Assembly: GCA_001599595.1 (NCBI GenBank)
Contig: BCHH01000014.1
Coordinates: 460,355 to 524,354 of the forward strand
Reading direction: 5' to 3'
DNA from: Beverwykella pulmonaria
Lineage: Eukaryota; Ascomycota; Dothideomycetes; Pleosporales; Melanommataceae
DNA length: 64,000 nt
Made by a program: the position numbers and the translations under genes. Below are positions 45,901 to 56,841 of this stretch, piece after piece (the first letter of the stretch is position 1; the number at the start of each line of letters is the position of its first letter). The notes beneath the pieces are model-generated. The model saw only the letters and a list, made by a program, of their open reading frames with translations. It was not told where the DNA came from and searched no databases.

Positions 45901-46707
45901 TCTGAAGAGATCACAGCCAAGCGGGTCTCAGTACTTGATCTTCTCGAACGGTTCCCCTCTGTCCGTCTCCCGCTTGGACCGTTCTTAAAGATGCAACCTC
46001 CCATGCGCGTCCGCCAATACTCAATCTCTTCGTCCCCGCTCTGGAACCCGAACAATGTTACACTGACCTACGCTATTGTTGATCAGCCCGCGTTGAGTGG
46101 TCAAGGTCGCTTCGTGGGCGTGGCTTCAAGCTACCTCTCTAGTCTCGCTCCAGGAGACAGACTACATGTGTCTGTCAGGTCTTCGCATCAAGCCTTTCAT
46201 CTACCCAAGGATGCGAAGAATGTGCCTGTCATTATGATAGCTGCGGGCACGGGACTCGCCCCCTTCCGCGGCTTCATCCAAGAACGCGCCGCCCAAATCG
46301 GTGCCGGCCGCCCCCTCGCGCCGGCTCTCCTTTTCTACGGCTGCCACTCCCCCGAGACCGACGCCCTCTACTCGTCCTCCCTTTCGCGCTGGGAGAAACT
46401 CGGCGCCGTCTCCGTCCACTACGCGTACTCTCGAGCACCTGAGCAATCTGAGAACTGCAAGTATGTGCAGGACCGCCTGTACCACGATCGAAAGAAGGTG
46501 ATAGAGCTATTCGATGCTGGCGCAAAGTTGTTTGTGTGTGGGAGCCGCGAAGTGGGCGAGGGGGTGCAGGAGATGATTATTAAGATGGCGAAGGAGAGGA
46601 GCGCCGAGGTGCACGGGAAGGATATTAATGAGGTTAGTGATGAGAAGACTAGGGAGTGGTTTGAGGGGTTGAGGAATGAGAGGTTTGCTACGGATGTGTT
46701 TGCTTGA
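42904..46707 (+). CDS. CYP505: Self-sufficient cytochrome P450:NADPH reductase fusion (CYP505, P450foxy type)
   Basis: Nine exons encode 1074 aa: 42904-43015, 43167-43307, 43361-43402, 43452-43522, 43579-43607, 43658-43969, 44022-44271, 44318-44416 and 44539-46707; all phases match. The heme half starts at [16 protein letters not shown] without a membrane anchor. It has the I-helix [13 protein letters not shown]-helix LRESLRLSP, the FRPERM element and the heme loop [18 protein letters not shown]. The fused reductase half follows after a linker: FMN motif [20 protein letters not shown] motif [17 protein letters not shown] motif [14 protein letters not shown] and the C-terminal VCGSREVG and DVFA end. 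Enzymes of this type hydroxylate fatty acids near the omega end using NADPH alone. Introns lie only in the P450 half. The first intron is long (151 nt) and starts with GTTCGT. Confidence 0.93.
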
Positions 46708-48415
46708 GTGGGAATGGCATACATGTTTCAGGTAGTGAGCAAAAGCATTGAGTTTGCACTACCAATATTCCACTGTATCTACCAGCACGCTTTTTGCACT
46801 TTAAGATCCCCCGGGTTCTCCTCGTCCCCCGCCAGGCCTAGTGGTTGATCACACTGGCGATCAAAAACCCCCTGATTTACGAGTGGAACACCACGCAGCA
46901 AGATGTAGCCTATCTAGCCACGATTATACGCAACCCCTTCATTTTTTCCAGGCGTGGGAACATGAAGTATATCCCCAGCCACGCCCGAATGCATCCTGCT
47001 TATCAGACTTGCAATACCCACCTCTCCTAATCCCATGCATATTGTGAAGAATGCCCATACACGGGCCTTACTTTGATTTTTTTCTTTCCTTTTCTTAAAA
47101 AGACTTGTTCGTTAAGTTATGGTCCGTGTACGGGCCTCCTTCAAAGCGTATGAGATAGGCCATCATTTTGTCCCGCCTATCCACACCCAGATAGACGTTA
47201 TTTGCTATAGTGGCCTTACATAATAATTTCGCGGATAAAAAGTCCTGGATACGGACACGAATAGCCAAGGACGTGAGGTCATTCTCGAGTTGCTCGGTTT
47301 CCGTAGATTTGAATACTGGGACTAATGGACGTAGCTGCCGTCCGTCCCAATCCAAACTATTCCAATTCCGACATGCCCTAGTCCGGCCAGTTTCTAACCT
47401 CCCTCCTCCGTCAATACTGAACATACCCTCGCATCTCAACATTGTGTCACTTTATCTTTGCAATACCATCTCATCCTAATTACAATAAAGCAAGGCATTC
47501 ACCACTTCCGTCAATGTGGTGGACGTCGAAATGAACGAAGATTGCTCTACCAACAGCAAAAGTACAGTATTTGCAACACATAATTTTACTAATCAGCAGG
47601 ATACATATCACCATTGGCATGTGATACTATTATGAACCGAATTTCTTCCTCTTGTTCGACAGAGCACGGGTACCGCAATTACAGGTCCAAAATTTCACTC
47701 AAGATTTTGCTCTCTAGAGAGTCTTTCAGCGTCTCTTTCCCAATTAATCTGCGCAGCTGTAGCAGCTGCCCCTTTCATTTGATGTTCACGATAGCGACGA
47801 GGCAGCCATCGAACAAGTGGAGAGCTGGCTCGCTTTACCAGCGGCAACCGAAGACCAACATAGATCTATATTTGTTGGTATTACAGTGGATTGCACGGTA
47901 TATAACAATGACTCAGAAGGAGGACTGGGTGGATTAAGCGAGCGATCCGCACAGGCATAAATATACGGCCCCGGCAATTTAGAAGGAGGACACACCCGAG
48001 AATCAAAACCTACAATTGGCAAGCTAGCAGAGGACTTCGACGTCGCTGCTAGCCCTTGCTACGTAGAAGATTCGTGGTCACAAGCAATACATACTCTTTC
48101 TACCGTACCCTTCCAACCGTACCCTGCGCTCTTGCACCGCCGTGGATTAGCGTTCTGCGAAACCCACGGGCAGTCGATTAACAGCGTCTATAGGACCTTC
48201 CCATTTCACGGGCGGGTATACCGACAATATTATATATCTTGAATAAGCATCAATGCATGCACAAATCTCAAAACCGTACAGTGTGAGCTTTTCATACCTA
48301 TCAACTAATCATTCCCAATTAGGATCAGATACGACTTATTCGCCTTCCGCCGTTGTACGTTTTGATGGCGCCGATGTACTCCTTCCGGGTTTATCGTACG
48401 ATAGATCTTGAGAAG
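46708..48415. other. Intergenic region, possibly decayed sequence
   Basis: About 1.7 kb. A minus-strand frame at 47095-47442 has protein-like character (SLAIRVRIQDFLSAKLLCK) but no recognised family or start context; it could be a relic. The 47600-48400 part shows nothing I can support. Confidence 0.4.
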
Positions 48416-48952
48416 TCAATCTCGGCTTGCAAATTGGAACCTTTGCTTGAAATATAGGTGTAGAAACTGCCTGCAATATTCGTTAATTGGGACCTTCTTA
48501 AGTTCTTCCGGGATGAGCTCTCGTACAGGCTGATCAGCTTGATCCTGTGCTGCTCTTCCATAGACCCTTCTATGCAGTCCAAGCTCTAGCCGCAGTCGTA
48601 CGAAAGTATATTTCCCAAGTCTATGGCCTTCACCCCGTATCACCTCAAGTATGTCACTATCATCTAGGCCAACCTCAAAGAACAACACCTGGATACGGTT
48701 TTTGACTTGATCTTCAGCCTCTGTAGGCAAGCGTCGGCCAACATTCCACCTCTTAAACCACGTCTTTATCGTACGAATGCTTGCAGTAACATTGTGCTCC
48801 TTTGCTAACCAAGTTCTGAGCTGCTCATAGGTAAGCCCTTCTTGAAATAGCCCTACGAGCTCCTCCTGGTGTTGTTGAAGCTTAATTGCGCGACGACCAG
48901 CTACGTATGTAAGTATATATTTATAAGAACACATTTTTTACTTACCTGGCAT
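48416..48952 (-). pseudogene. Truncated helix-turn-helix part of a fungal integrase-type transposon gene
   Basis: Two exons (48952-48946, 48900-48416; 45-nt intron) start MPAGRRAIKLQQHQEEL. The body reads LVGLFQEGLTYEQLRTWLAKEHN, RTIKTWFKRWNVGRRLPTEAE and LGKYTFVRLRLELGLHRR, a double helix-turn-helix layout seen at the front of fungal integrase-core (rve/DDE) transposon proteins. The normal proteins go on into a catalytic domain. Here the frame ends soon after LHLYFKQRFQFASRD, and no catalytic part is readable downstream. The remaining 163 codons are free of stops and the intron is intact, so this is a recent truncation or a solo DNA-binding protein. Confidence 0.55.
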
Positions 48953-49035
48953 TGGAGTAATAGTAGTTGGGTAGTAATAAAGATGAACTCGTTGTACGAT
49001 TACCAAGAAAATTTGATTTGTGCGAAGCTCGTTTA

Positions 49036-49087
49036 ATTGTTGCACGAAATTGTTGCACGAAATTGTTGCACGAAATTGTTGCACGAA
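49036..49087. repeat. 13-bp tandem repeat, four copies
   Basis: Four perfect copies of ATTGTTGCACGAA just upstream of the truncated integrase-type gene. Confidence 0.9.
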
Positions 49088-50563
49088 ACCCAACAACAGT
49101 CCACCATACACCGTCCACCGTACAAACCGTCCGCCGTAGTAAATAAATTCTTGGAATACCTAATTTTCTCATTTCCATTTCTAGGAGACTTTGAGGTGGA
49201 GTCATTGGAGCTTGTGTGGGATTTTGGTAACTGAACTTTTTCCTTTCAGTTTTCTACTCTGCATTACTTTTCGGCTATATGTACCCAATTTCAAACGACT
49301 TTGATGATACATGATGCCGAGAGAGTGCTGCGATTTTTGGTTATGTATCGCCCGGAACATTTAAAAAATACTATTAAACTTCCGTTCTCTTCATATTTCT
49401 CTTTGGAATACACACCATGTTCCTCCTTTTGCCTTCAAGTCACGAATACATATGCCCAGATAAAGATATCGTACTGCACGCACCCACACACCACAGCTGC
49501 AATCATCACTGCTGCAATCATCACTGCTGCAATCATCACTGCTGCAATCATCACAACTGCCATGGCCGACCTAACCAGCGGGCTGAAGAGTATAGTTGTG
49601 ATCTATACAAATTCTGCATTACCTCGTTATTGAGCTGCACCGATCGTCAAGTTTCTCTCCGATTGTATTTGAAAAATTTATAATTGGTGCCACGTTGCTC
49701 TGCTGGAGAAAAAGTTATAAACAAATTCACGTGATATATAGTACGAAAAAATTCGAGGGCACTAGATCCCTTAAATTAGTCGATGCGCCACCGATACCAT
49801 ATTCACACCCCTAACACTGTTTCCCTGATCCGGACCTTTTCTGGTCGCCGTTGGAAAGGAACTCTGCTGTACATGATATTTTGAGGGTACTTCCTATTGC
49901 AATCTTTGTCATTCAAAGACGTCAGTATCAGGAATGTTTATATAGCATTGCCGTTTTATTCTAATACTGATCTGAGAACAACCAGATTCATGGCATCCAA
50001 TGCAAATCGACCTCTGAATGCTTCACATGCATACTACCTATATACTAGACAGCAAAATGTAAGCAACTTCAATCCATCTGCCTAGGCTTACACTTTGTGG
50101 TATACAGCACAAATTATGAGGCATTCAACTGGATGCTTGGGGAAAGTTTCGATGAGTACTACCCAAAAAGATTTAGCCCCTACCCCAAAATCACTATCGT
50201 AAACAACCAGATATATATAGTAACACGCCGTGGTCTCTCGCTATCCCGTTGATCCTGCGTAGTTAAGGGACACAGGGCTCCGTTGTTGGAGATTATGGAT
50301 TAAGATATGGAGGGTCTGAAGAATTAGTGAATTGGGATGGGCTGGTTGGGCGTGGGAGGATTGATTTGAAGATATTTAGAACACCTGTAGCTGTACACAA
50401 GCATCAGCTCTTTATACTATGTACCGATACTTAAACAGCTCTTTGTCGACTCGGAACTCTAGTTCTTCTTCACAAACGGTCTTTGTTTATTTCATTAGGC
50501 TCATGTGCATCCTTTCTGATTCTATTTCCACCGCAAAACCTCAACCCACATTTTTGTCCTTTC
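49088..50563. other. Intergenic region
   Basis: Holds the 15-bp repeat listed separately. The frames at 49301-49683 read through that repeat and are not supported as genes. Rest is A/T-rich with nothing recognised. Confidence 0.4.
49496..49555. repeat. 15-bp tandem repeat, four copies
   Basis: Four copies of GCTGCAATCATCACT, the last with one change. Open in all plus-strand frames, so small open frames here are an artefact of the repeat. Confidence 0.9.
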
Positions 50564-51937
50564 TCACAATTTTGGAAATCTGACTCTCAAAAACTGACTC
50601 GGCCACGCAATATCTAAGCCCAACTTCCACGCAACCCTCAACACCCACTCTGGTTCGCGCATAAACTGTCTAGCAACCAGTATAACATCCGCCATTGGTT
50701 CCTTCCCGTCCGCTGGTTCCGTCATTTGTACCGCAGCCTGTGCCTCTTTCTCAATCTCGCCGTCGTTTGGACCCCTCTCGAGAATATCCCTCGCCTGTTC
50801 CGCCTCGGTAATCAGACCCACGGCCCCGATAAGTAACTTTTCGCCCGTCTTGTGGAGTTCTGCGCGGATGCGCGCCGCGATCCGGATCTGGTAGTCCTTG
50901 GAGTTGAACATGTTGATTTGTTGCTGAGGGTGATTCCCACCACTGCTCACATCCAAAAGATCCACGCCTAGGGCAGGCAGCAACTTCGCGAGCTTGATCG
51001 TGCTCTCAACATCCCAGCTTCCGAACTTCTTTCCAACGTCAGTGTTCTCGAGCCACTCCGTCGAACTGATGCGGAGATACAGAGGCATGGTATCTGGAAT
51101 GACTTTCCGAATGGCCTGGACGATTTCAACTAAGAGCCTGGTCCTATTCTCGAAGCTCCCACCGTACTTGTCCGTCCGCTGATTAGTGACCGGGGAGAGG
51201 AACTGGCCGAGTAGATAGCCGTGAGCTGCATGGATCTCAATGACGTCAATGCCAGCCTGTACAGCTCTCGTCGCTGCGCTCGCCCAGTCCGCGACCAACT
51301 CTCCAATCTCTTTCTCTGAGAGCGCTCTTGGAGCATAGAAACCCCCTACTTCGTCAGTCGAAGACTTGCCATCCCAGGTCCACTCCTCGCCGCCCATGGG
51401 ACCAACTACATCCTCCGGCCATCCACCGACACTCGCATCCGCCCGAATGCTAATTTTCGAGCCCAAAGTCCGCGTACTAGCGAGCCAACTCGCGGCCGTA
51501 GAAGCCTTACGTCCTGCATGCGCGAGCTGGATCCCCGATTGCGCACCCTGACTCTTTATAAAATCGCTCACGCGCCTCAGTGCAGGGATCTGCGCGTCGG
51601 ACCAGATACCAGGGCAGTTCGGGCTGATCCTTCCATTGGGTTGCACGCCCGTTGCTTCTACGAAAACGAGTGCCGCGCCTTTGAGCGCGTAGTGGCCGAG
51701 GGTTGCGATGTGGTAGTCGGTAAGGGCGCCGGTGGTGGGCCCGGTAGCGGCGGTGCTGTATTGACACATGGGGGCTACGATTATACGATTGCGGAGGGTG
51801 GTGCCGCGGATGGTGAGGGGGGTGAAGAGTGTTGGGGGTGGTTTGGACGTGGGGAAGGGGGTCCCTGGGGAGGTGGTGTGTTGAGGAGTGAAATAGGGGA
51901 TATTCTGGACTCCGCGGTTGAGGGGTGGGTTGGCCAT
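50564..51937 (-). CDS. Old Yellow Enzyme family NADPH:flavin oxidoreductase (YqjM-like)
   Basis: Intronless, 457 aa, one FMN-binding TIM barrel. LFTPLTIRGTTLRNRIIVAPMCQYS holds the Cys of the YqjM-like (thermophilic-like) class. QSGIQLAHAGRKAS, IDVIEIHAAHGYLLGQFLSP with the HxxH substrate-binding pair, TDKYGGSFENRTR and LLIGAVGLITEAEQA complete the family order. Such enzymes reduce activated C=C bonds of enones, maleimides or related electrophiles with NAD(P)H. An extension of about 30 residues precedes the barrel and contains no clear targeting signal. The last residues are PKL, only a weak match to PTS1. Same strand as the HET gene, 500 bp downstream of it. Confidence 0.92.
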   Translation of the reverse strand: MANPPLNRGVQNIPYFTPQHTTSPGTPFPTSKPPPTLFTPLTIRGTTLRNRIIVAPMCQYSTAATGPTTGALTDYHIATLGHYALKGAALVFVEATGVQPNGRISPNCPGIWSDAQIPALRRVSDFIKSQGAQSGIQLAHAGRKASTAASWLASTRTLGSKISIRADASVGGWPEDVVGPMGGEEWTWDGKSSTDEVGGFYAPRALSEKEIGELVADWASAATRAVQAGIDVIEIHAAHGYLLGQFLSPVTNQRTDKYGGSFENRTRLLVEIVQAIRKVIPDTMPLYLRISSTEWLENTDVGKKFGSWDVESTIKLAKLLPALGVDLLDVSSGGNHPQQQINMFNSKDYQIRIAARIRAELHKTGEKLLIGAVGLITEAEQARDILERGPNDGEIEKEAQAAVQMTEPADGKEPMADVILVARQFMREPEWVLRVAWKLGLDIAWPSQFLRVRFPKL

Positions 51938-52430
51938 GGTGAGGGAGGTGTTGATGTATTGACTTGAGAGCTGTTTGAGGATTGCGGCTTTGTGGAGTTA
52001 GTAGTGGATATTTGTTGGATCTCGGTTTGAGGGATGAAGATGGCGTGGTAAAGTTTTCAAATTGCGTGATGCAAGCTACCGTGATAGTCAGAAGTAGAAA
52101 GGAGGGTTTCTCTCTGTTTAAGAACAGGACGTCTGTTATCAGAAATACACACCCTGATTTGTAATGTTGTGAGAGGTTACTAGCTTGAAACTACTTTTTG
52201 CCGAGGTACTTTTAGGGAATTGTGCCCTGTTCTTTTCCCACAACTTCTCGTCCCCACTTTCAGGATCAACCAATTTTTCTTTTGCCATTTTCCAGAACTT
52301 GGAATCATTCATTAGAGATGATTCTTAGGTATCGTAGTGACTGCAAATGTGTCTTCACAATCATCTAACCCCGACCAAGATAACCACGAAGTACATCTCT
52401 CATTTTCGACAACACTCTATCCAGTGTCCC
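51938..52430. other. Spacer between OYE and HET genes
   Basis: Promoter region of the OYE gene. The frame at 52337-52633 antisense to the HET gene end is a shadow. Nothing else seen. Confidence 0.4.
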
Positions 52431-53714
52431 TCACTCATCCCCACTCAACTCTCTTAAATGATAATTCTCCTCGTCTGCCCACCTCTCCTTATGTAATCTC
52501 AAGCTCGTCCTCACTAGCTCCCAATGTCTATCCTCCAGCACCAACACATCGGGAACCTCATACGCCCCCGGCCGCCTCACCTCTAGCGTCCCACAATCCA
52601 CTCTCCTATACGCCGCACACTTCTTCCCATTGACCCAACAGCTTGCCTCCTCTACAGGCTTCAACCTCACTAGCACAATACCCCACCCGGATTCGGTCTT
52701 GATATCGCACTGTAACACAGCGAGCCGCGTGCCGAGAAACGGACCCGTAGTGATGGGTGGAGCGGCAAGAATACACGGCTTGATAAAGAGCCCCGTGTTC
52801 GTCATGTAGTGCGGGGACAGCATGTCTGGTCTCCAGACCTCTAATTTTGGCGTATCTTTGAAATCAGAAGGGTATTTCGCGAGAAGTCCAGAGCTTTCAT
52901 ATGGGCCCCGCCAGGCGAAGAGCGATTGATCAAAAGTACACCTCATGATTTCCTCCTGCAGCCTCGCGAACGCTTTCTCCAGCCCCTCGCCGTAGAGAAT
53001 AGGAAGTGCGATGTTGAAGAGGCCCAGTAGACTGTATGCTGCGTCCTCGGGGCGGGTCGTCTGGCGCGAGGATGCCCAGGACATGCGCGTGGCAATGCAA
53101 TAGCTAGTCATGGTAGACGCATCGTTTAAGACCCTGGCAGGGATCAGCGTGATACTCGAGATGAGCGCAATGAGATCGATGTTGTGTTCCTCCGAGAGGC
53201 GGGCGGTCGAGATCTCGGTCCAGTCTTTGGCGTAGAAGATGCGCTTTTTGGAGGCGATAAGTTCTTGCAGTGTCCAGCCACGCGTGAACCATCTGCTGTT
53301 CTTGAAAGTCTCGATCCACGCTTCTATCCCACCTCCTTCTGCCTCTTTTTCTGGAAGTGGAGGCACATCATGCAAATACACAACACACACCTCAGCCCCC
53401 ATATACCAACTATACATACTATTTATCGCCTCGCTTAGCTCCGCACTACTCCGCTTATCGATACAACACGGATCCATCCAGCCATAATCGAACCCCAATT
53501 TCCTCGCTATATCGCAGAACCGCGTGACCTTACCGAACCCCTGTTTGCGAAACACAGGAGCCGCTTCTTGGGTATCGAAGATAAATTCGGAGTTGGGCAC
53601 GTCAGTGAAGAGCGCTTCTTCTGCGGTCCAGGTGTGCGAGAGGATGGCATAAGGGGGTATAGGGCGGGTTGTGTGGTCAATGAGGCGAATTGTGCGCGTG
53701 CTAAGGAGCCACAT
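52431..53714 (-). CDS. HET-domain (heterokaryon incompatibility) protein
   Basis: Intronless, 427 aa. The HET domain lies at the N-terminus: MWLLSTRTIRLIDHT, PPYAILSHTW, then RFCDIARKLGFDYGWMDPCCIDK, SSAELSEAINSMYSWY and SRWFTRGWTLQELIA, in the order of HET-E/HET-D type proteins. AYSLLGLFNIALPILYGEG follows, usual in this group. After the domain there is no NACHT or WD40 part, only a 120-residue C-terminal region. HET domains trigger cell death when incompatible hyphae fuse. Most fungi carry dozens of such genes with unknown partners; this one has no adjacent partner gene I can recognise. Confidence 0.9.
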   Translation of the reverse strand: MWLLSTRTIRLIDHTTRPIPPYAILSHTWTAEEALFTDVPNSEFIFDTQEAAPVFRKQGFGKVTRFCDIARKLGFDYGWMDPCCIDKRSSAELSEAINSMYSWYMGAEVCVVYLHDVPPLPEKEAEGGGIEAWIETFKNSRWFTRGWTLQELIASKKRIFYAKDWTEISTARLSEEHNIDLIALISSITLIPARVLNDASTMTSYCIATRMSWASSRQTTRPEDAAYSLLGLFNIALPILYGEGLEKAFARLQEEIMRCTFDQSLFAWRGPYESSGLLAKYPSDFKDTPKLEVWRPDMLSPHYMTNTGLFIKPCILAAPPITTGPFLGTRLAVLQCDIKTESGWGIVLVRLKPVEEASCWVNGKKCAAYRRVDCGTLEVRRPGAYEVPDVLVLEDRHWELVRTSLRLHKERWADEENYHLRELSGDE

Positions 53715-54303
53715 CGTTGGTTGTGAAGTTTCTTTTGGGAACTTGTATATTCGTTTTTAGGTTGAGAGGTTACGCTGCTGAACAATTGTGCCTTGATAGG
53801 GGAGGCGGATGATTAGGTGGATGAACGAAGTCGGCGCTGAGGTCTATACGGCAGCCGAAAACCACCTGCAGGCGTCAGCCAATGAGAGGTGAAATACATG
53901 TAATATACATGCATTTATCAATCCCATTAACACTACCGCTTTAGAAAATTAAGTGTACTACTAGATTTCCTTTCCTTGAGGTTCTTTGAATATAAGGTGT
54001 CTTTACTGGGAAGTAAGAGAATTTGACCAGCTGTCTTTCCTATTCCCTTCCAGTGCATCACAGAAACTACAAGAATAAGAACGCTTTACTCATTCCAAGA
54101 AGTTCCTTTTGTTTCTGATTTTGTTCATTAAGCCAAGATATTCGCCTAGAGTAGAGTTTGCCATAAAGGTGCAACACTCCCTTCCCTTATCTGTCATCTA
54201 CTCGCAAATAACGATGTAGTCATGCCTAGCTAACGCCTGCAATGCATCTTATCGATCCATCAAGCTGAGTTGACCATATCCATCTTCGTTCCAGGATTCT
54301 TTC
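53715..54303. other. Spacer between HET and tRNA ligase genes
   Basis: Nothing supported; contains the HET promoter and the 3' region of the ligase gene. Confidence 0.4.
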
Positions 54304-56841
54304 TCACACCCGCCCGAGCACCCCCCTTACGCTGCCCTCAAGCACCACATTCCCTTTAACACTCAACTCTCCAATCCCCGTATCGCCTCCAGACCCACCA
54401 TTCAACCACCTCTGCAGCAAAGCGTTGCTCTCCTTGGGCTTGATGCTCTGATCCGCCGTGCCGACCGTGACATGTGCCACTTCGTTCGTGCTCTCGAATG
54501 CCAGTTCCTCAATTCCACTGCTGCCCGCGCTCTCGACCTGCAGCGTCGTCGAGCCGTTCAAGCGGACAACGAAGCACATGATCTGATCGTCCCAGACCAA
54601 ACGCTCGAGAAGCACACTACACTTGCCGAGCTCAGGTTCCCAGGACTTGGTGCCGTCGGTTTGCTGCATGAAGGCTGAATGGAGGGAGTTGAGTTGCTCC
54701 CAGTATGTTGGGTTGTCGGCGGCAGAGGCGCGGTGCATGAGTGTGACGTGGAATTCGCCTTGGATTCGTCGAGTCTGCTGGAGATGGCGGTAGAGTCGCG
54801 CAGTCTGCGCATCCTTGCCGCGGAACAAGGCATCGAGGATCGAGTTGATGCGTTGGGTGTTCAGGCGCACAGAGAAGTACTCCATCCTCGGAGGTTTCTT
54901 CGGCTTGGGCTCTTGCTGGGTCTGCTTTCGGATTTGCTGATTCTGGTACTTCAGGCTTTGGTTTGAATTCGGGTTCTGGAACACATTCTGGGGCTGGCTG
55001 CGATTACCACCGCGAGATAGGTCCATCTTAATATCTGGTTTATAGTCGTTCATAGCCCAATCGATAGCAGCATCGAGGTCGGCGTCGTTCGGCATTTCCC
55101 GGTCTTTGAAGAGCGCGGGGTAGGTGTTATGTAGCTTCTCGATGATGACTTCCAGATTCTCTCGCGAGTCGATCGTGGGGTCAAGGTCAATGACTAAGTC
55201 GAACTGGTCGTCAGGGGCATCGGAGGGATCGATGGGCTGGAAACGGTGCATGAAGCCTTCCATGATTTCGATAATCTCCTCGTTACCCTTCGAGCCTGCC
55301 TGAATCGTCTGGTGATTGTCCCCGCGGGCAAGAACTCGACGACGTGTTGCCTCACGGATTTGATCATAATTGGAGCGATCGTGCACATACTGCAGCGCAA
55401 CAAAGCGCGCATCCTGGACCACACGGGATACATCGGTGATGAGTTGGTCGCGTTCGCGCTTCTGATGGTTGTTTCGGTCTGCAATGACGACAGGATTGGT
55501 GATGAGCAAGGAAGATATTGTGTCAGCAAAGACTTGGGGACGGCCCTTCTTCACCTTGACGTTGTCGTTTTGGAAATGGCCCCATCCAAACAACTTCACC
55601 AGCGCGAGAGCAAGGGTCGTCTTGCCACAACCAATGGTTGCAACAGGAACCAGGACAATGTTGTTAACAACATCCTTGGATTCCATCTCGCCATTCTCCA
55701 TCTCCTGGCGGATGATGTCCGAGCCAGTGACTCCACGAGCAGCCAGGAAGTCGTCTCGCAGCTTGATGATTCCGTGGTTCAGATTGTATTGCTTGGCGAG
55801 ACCGGGCTGCTGAATGAATTGTTTCCGAGCAAAGTCTAGATACTCCTTGGTGATCTTTACGTGCTTCTTGTACCGCGGAGGTTTCCCTGAAATCATGGCC
55901 TTGGTGCACTCCCGCCACTGCCGGTACATGAGGTACGGTTCTTCGAACTTGTACTTGAAGAACCAGTCCATCCACGGAGAATCCTCATTCTCCCGTGCCT
56001 GGCATCGGATGACGAAACCTTCTGTGTCGCGCCCATCATAATTGCCCGTCTCTGCAACATGTTCTAGAAACGTCTTCACTTTGGAGATGTCATCCTCCAT
56101 AACATACATGACTTTCCTCATGCCCCACTCATCAGCGAACTTGTCGACTAGGTGTCCGGGATAGGTCGCAAAGTCGGGAAGATTCAGGTTGAGACCATGG
56201 ACATATAGTCCTGCCTGTTCGGGCGTGTATGCCAGAACGTGCTCCTCGAAGTTGTCATCGCACAATTCCGCCACCAGCGTTGCGTTCATTTCGCGCAGTT
56301 TCCTCGCCAAATCTTTCTTCGTCTTGCCAACTGTCGCGATGTGTCTCTCGACCCATTTCTCGCCCGCAACGGCATGGCTGAGCTCCACATCGCCCCGTGC
56401 GCCAGTCGAGTGTTTGCTGCACACCAGCAGAGTGTCGTCGTCCAGGCCTGAGACGAAGATGATGCAGCCATTCTCCTTCACGCTCAACTCATAGGGTCCC
56501 CGTGTGTGCTTCTCGACATTCCGCCACTCGGTCTTCCTGACCTCTCCGTGGTTGAAGAACTTGTCGTATCCCCTCACCGCAATCTCATCCTTGCCGTCCA
56601 AAGTCTTGTACGTAAACAGTCCGCGCGAGTAGGTGGGGAGGTTCTCCTTCTTGTAATCCCAATCGTTCATCTTCCACGAGTCAACGCTCCTGCCATTGGG
56701 GAGGGGGAATGTGTGCTTCTTGACGGAGAAGCCGCCGCCGCCCTTGAATTTTTTGCCCTTGTGTGCCTCGAGCGATTGGATGAGATGTGTGACGACACGA
56801 GGGTCTTGGGGTGCGTACGGAGCGGTGTCGCGGTGCGCCAT
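54304..56841 (-). CDS. TRL1: Fungal tRNA ligase Trl1
   Basis: Intronless, 845 aa from MAHRDTAP. Three activities in the classical order. The N-terminal ATP-dependent ligase has the nucleotidyl-Lys in LSVKENGCIIF (Lys 122) and the later motif RDTEGFVIRCQ. The central polynucleotide kinase has the P-loop ATIGCGKTTLAL and the following DRNNHQKRER. The C-terminal cyclic phosphodiesterase has two HxT motifs, FHVTLMHRAS and VAHVTVGTADQS. Trl1 joins tRNA halves after intron removal and HAC1/hacA mRNA halves in the unfolded protein response. It is essential in yeast. The frame stays open upstream to a Met at 57042, adding 67 residues; these have no domain and may be untranslated. A single-copy housekeeping gene, useful for placing this contig. 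Confidence 0.95.
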   Translation of the reverse strand: MAHRDTAPYAPQDPRVVTHLIQSLEAHKGKKFKGGGGFSVKKHTFPLPNGRSVDSWKMNDWDYKKENLPTYSRGLFTYKTLDGKDEIAVRGYDKFFNHGEVRKTEWRNVEKHTRGPYELSVKENGCIIFVSGLDDDTLLVCSKHSTGARGDVELSHAVAGEKWVERHIATVGKTKKDLARKLREMNATLVAELCDDNFEEHVLAYTPEQAGLYVHGLNLNLPDFATYPGHLVDKFADEWGMRKVMYVMEDDISKVKTFLEHVAETGNYDGRDTEGFVIRCQARENEDSPWMDWFFKYKFEEPYLMYRQWRECTKAMISGKPPRYKKHVKITKEYLDFARKQFIQQPGLAKQYNLNHGIIKLRDDFLAARGVTGSDIIRQEMENGEMESKDVVNNIVLVPVATIGCGKTTLALALVKLFGWGHFQNDNVKVKKGRPQVFADTISSLLITNPVVIADRNNHQKRERDQLITDVSRVVQDARFVALQYVHDRSNYDQIREATRRRVLARGDNHQTIQAGSKGNEEIIEIMEGFMHRFQPIDPSDAPDDQFDLVIDLDPTIDSRENLEVIIEKLHNTYPALFKDREMPNDADLDAAIDWAMNDYKPDIKMDLSRGGNRSQPQNVFQNPNSNQSLKYQNQQIRKQTQQEPKPKKPPRMEYFSVRLNTQRINSILDALFRGKDAQTARLYRHLQQTRRIQGEFHVTLMHRASAADNPTYWEQLNSLHSAFMQQTDGTKSWEPELGKCSVLLERLVWDDQIMCFVVRLNGSTTLQVESAGSSGIEELAFESTNEVAHVTVGTADQSIKPKESNALLQRWLNGGSGGDTGIGELSVKGNVVLEGSVRGVLGRV

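Noticed and set aside
47095..47442. 115-codon minus-strand frame after CYP505
   Set aside because: Somewhat protein-like but no family, no clear start context and no splice partner.
49036..49087. CRISPR-like repeat array
   Set aside because: The 13-bp units are directly adjacent without spacers, and the genome is fungal.
50564..50572. Peroxisomal signal (PKL) on the Old Yellow Enzyme
   Set aside because: PKL is only a weak PTS1 variant, too little evidence to call it.
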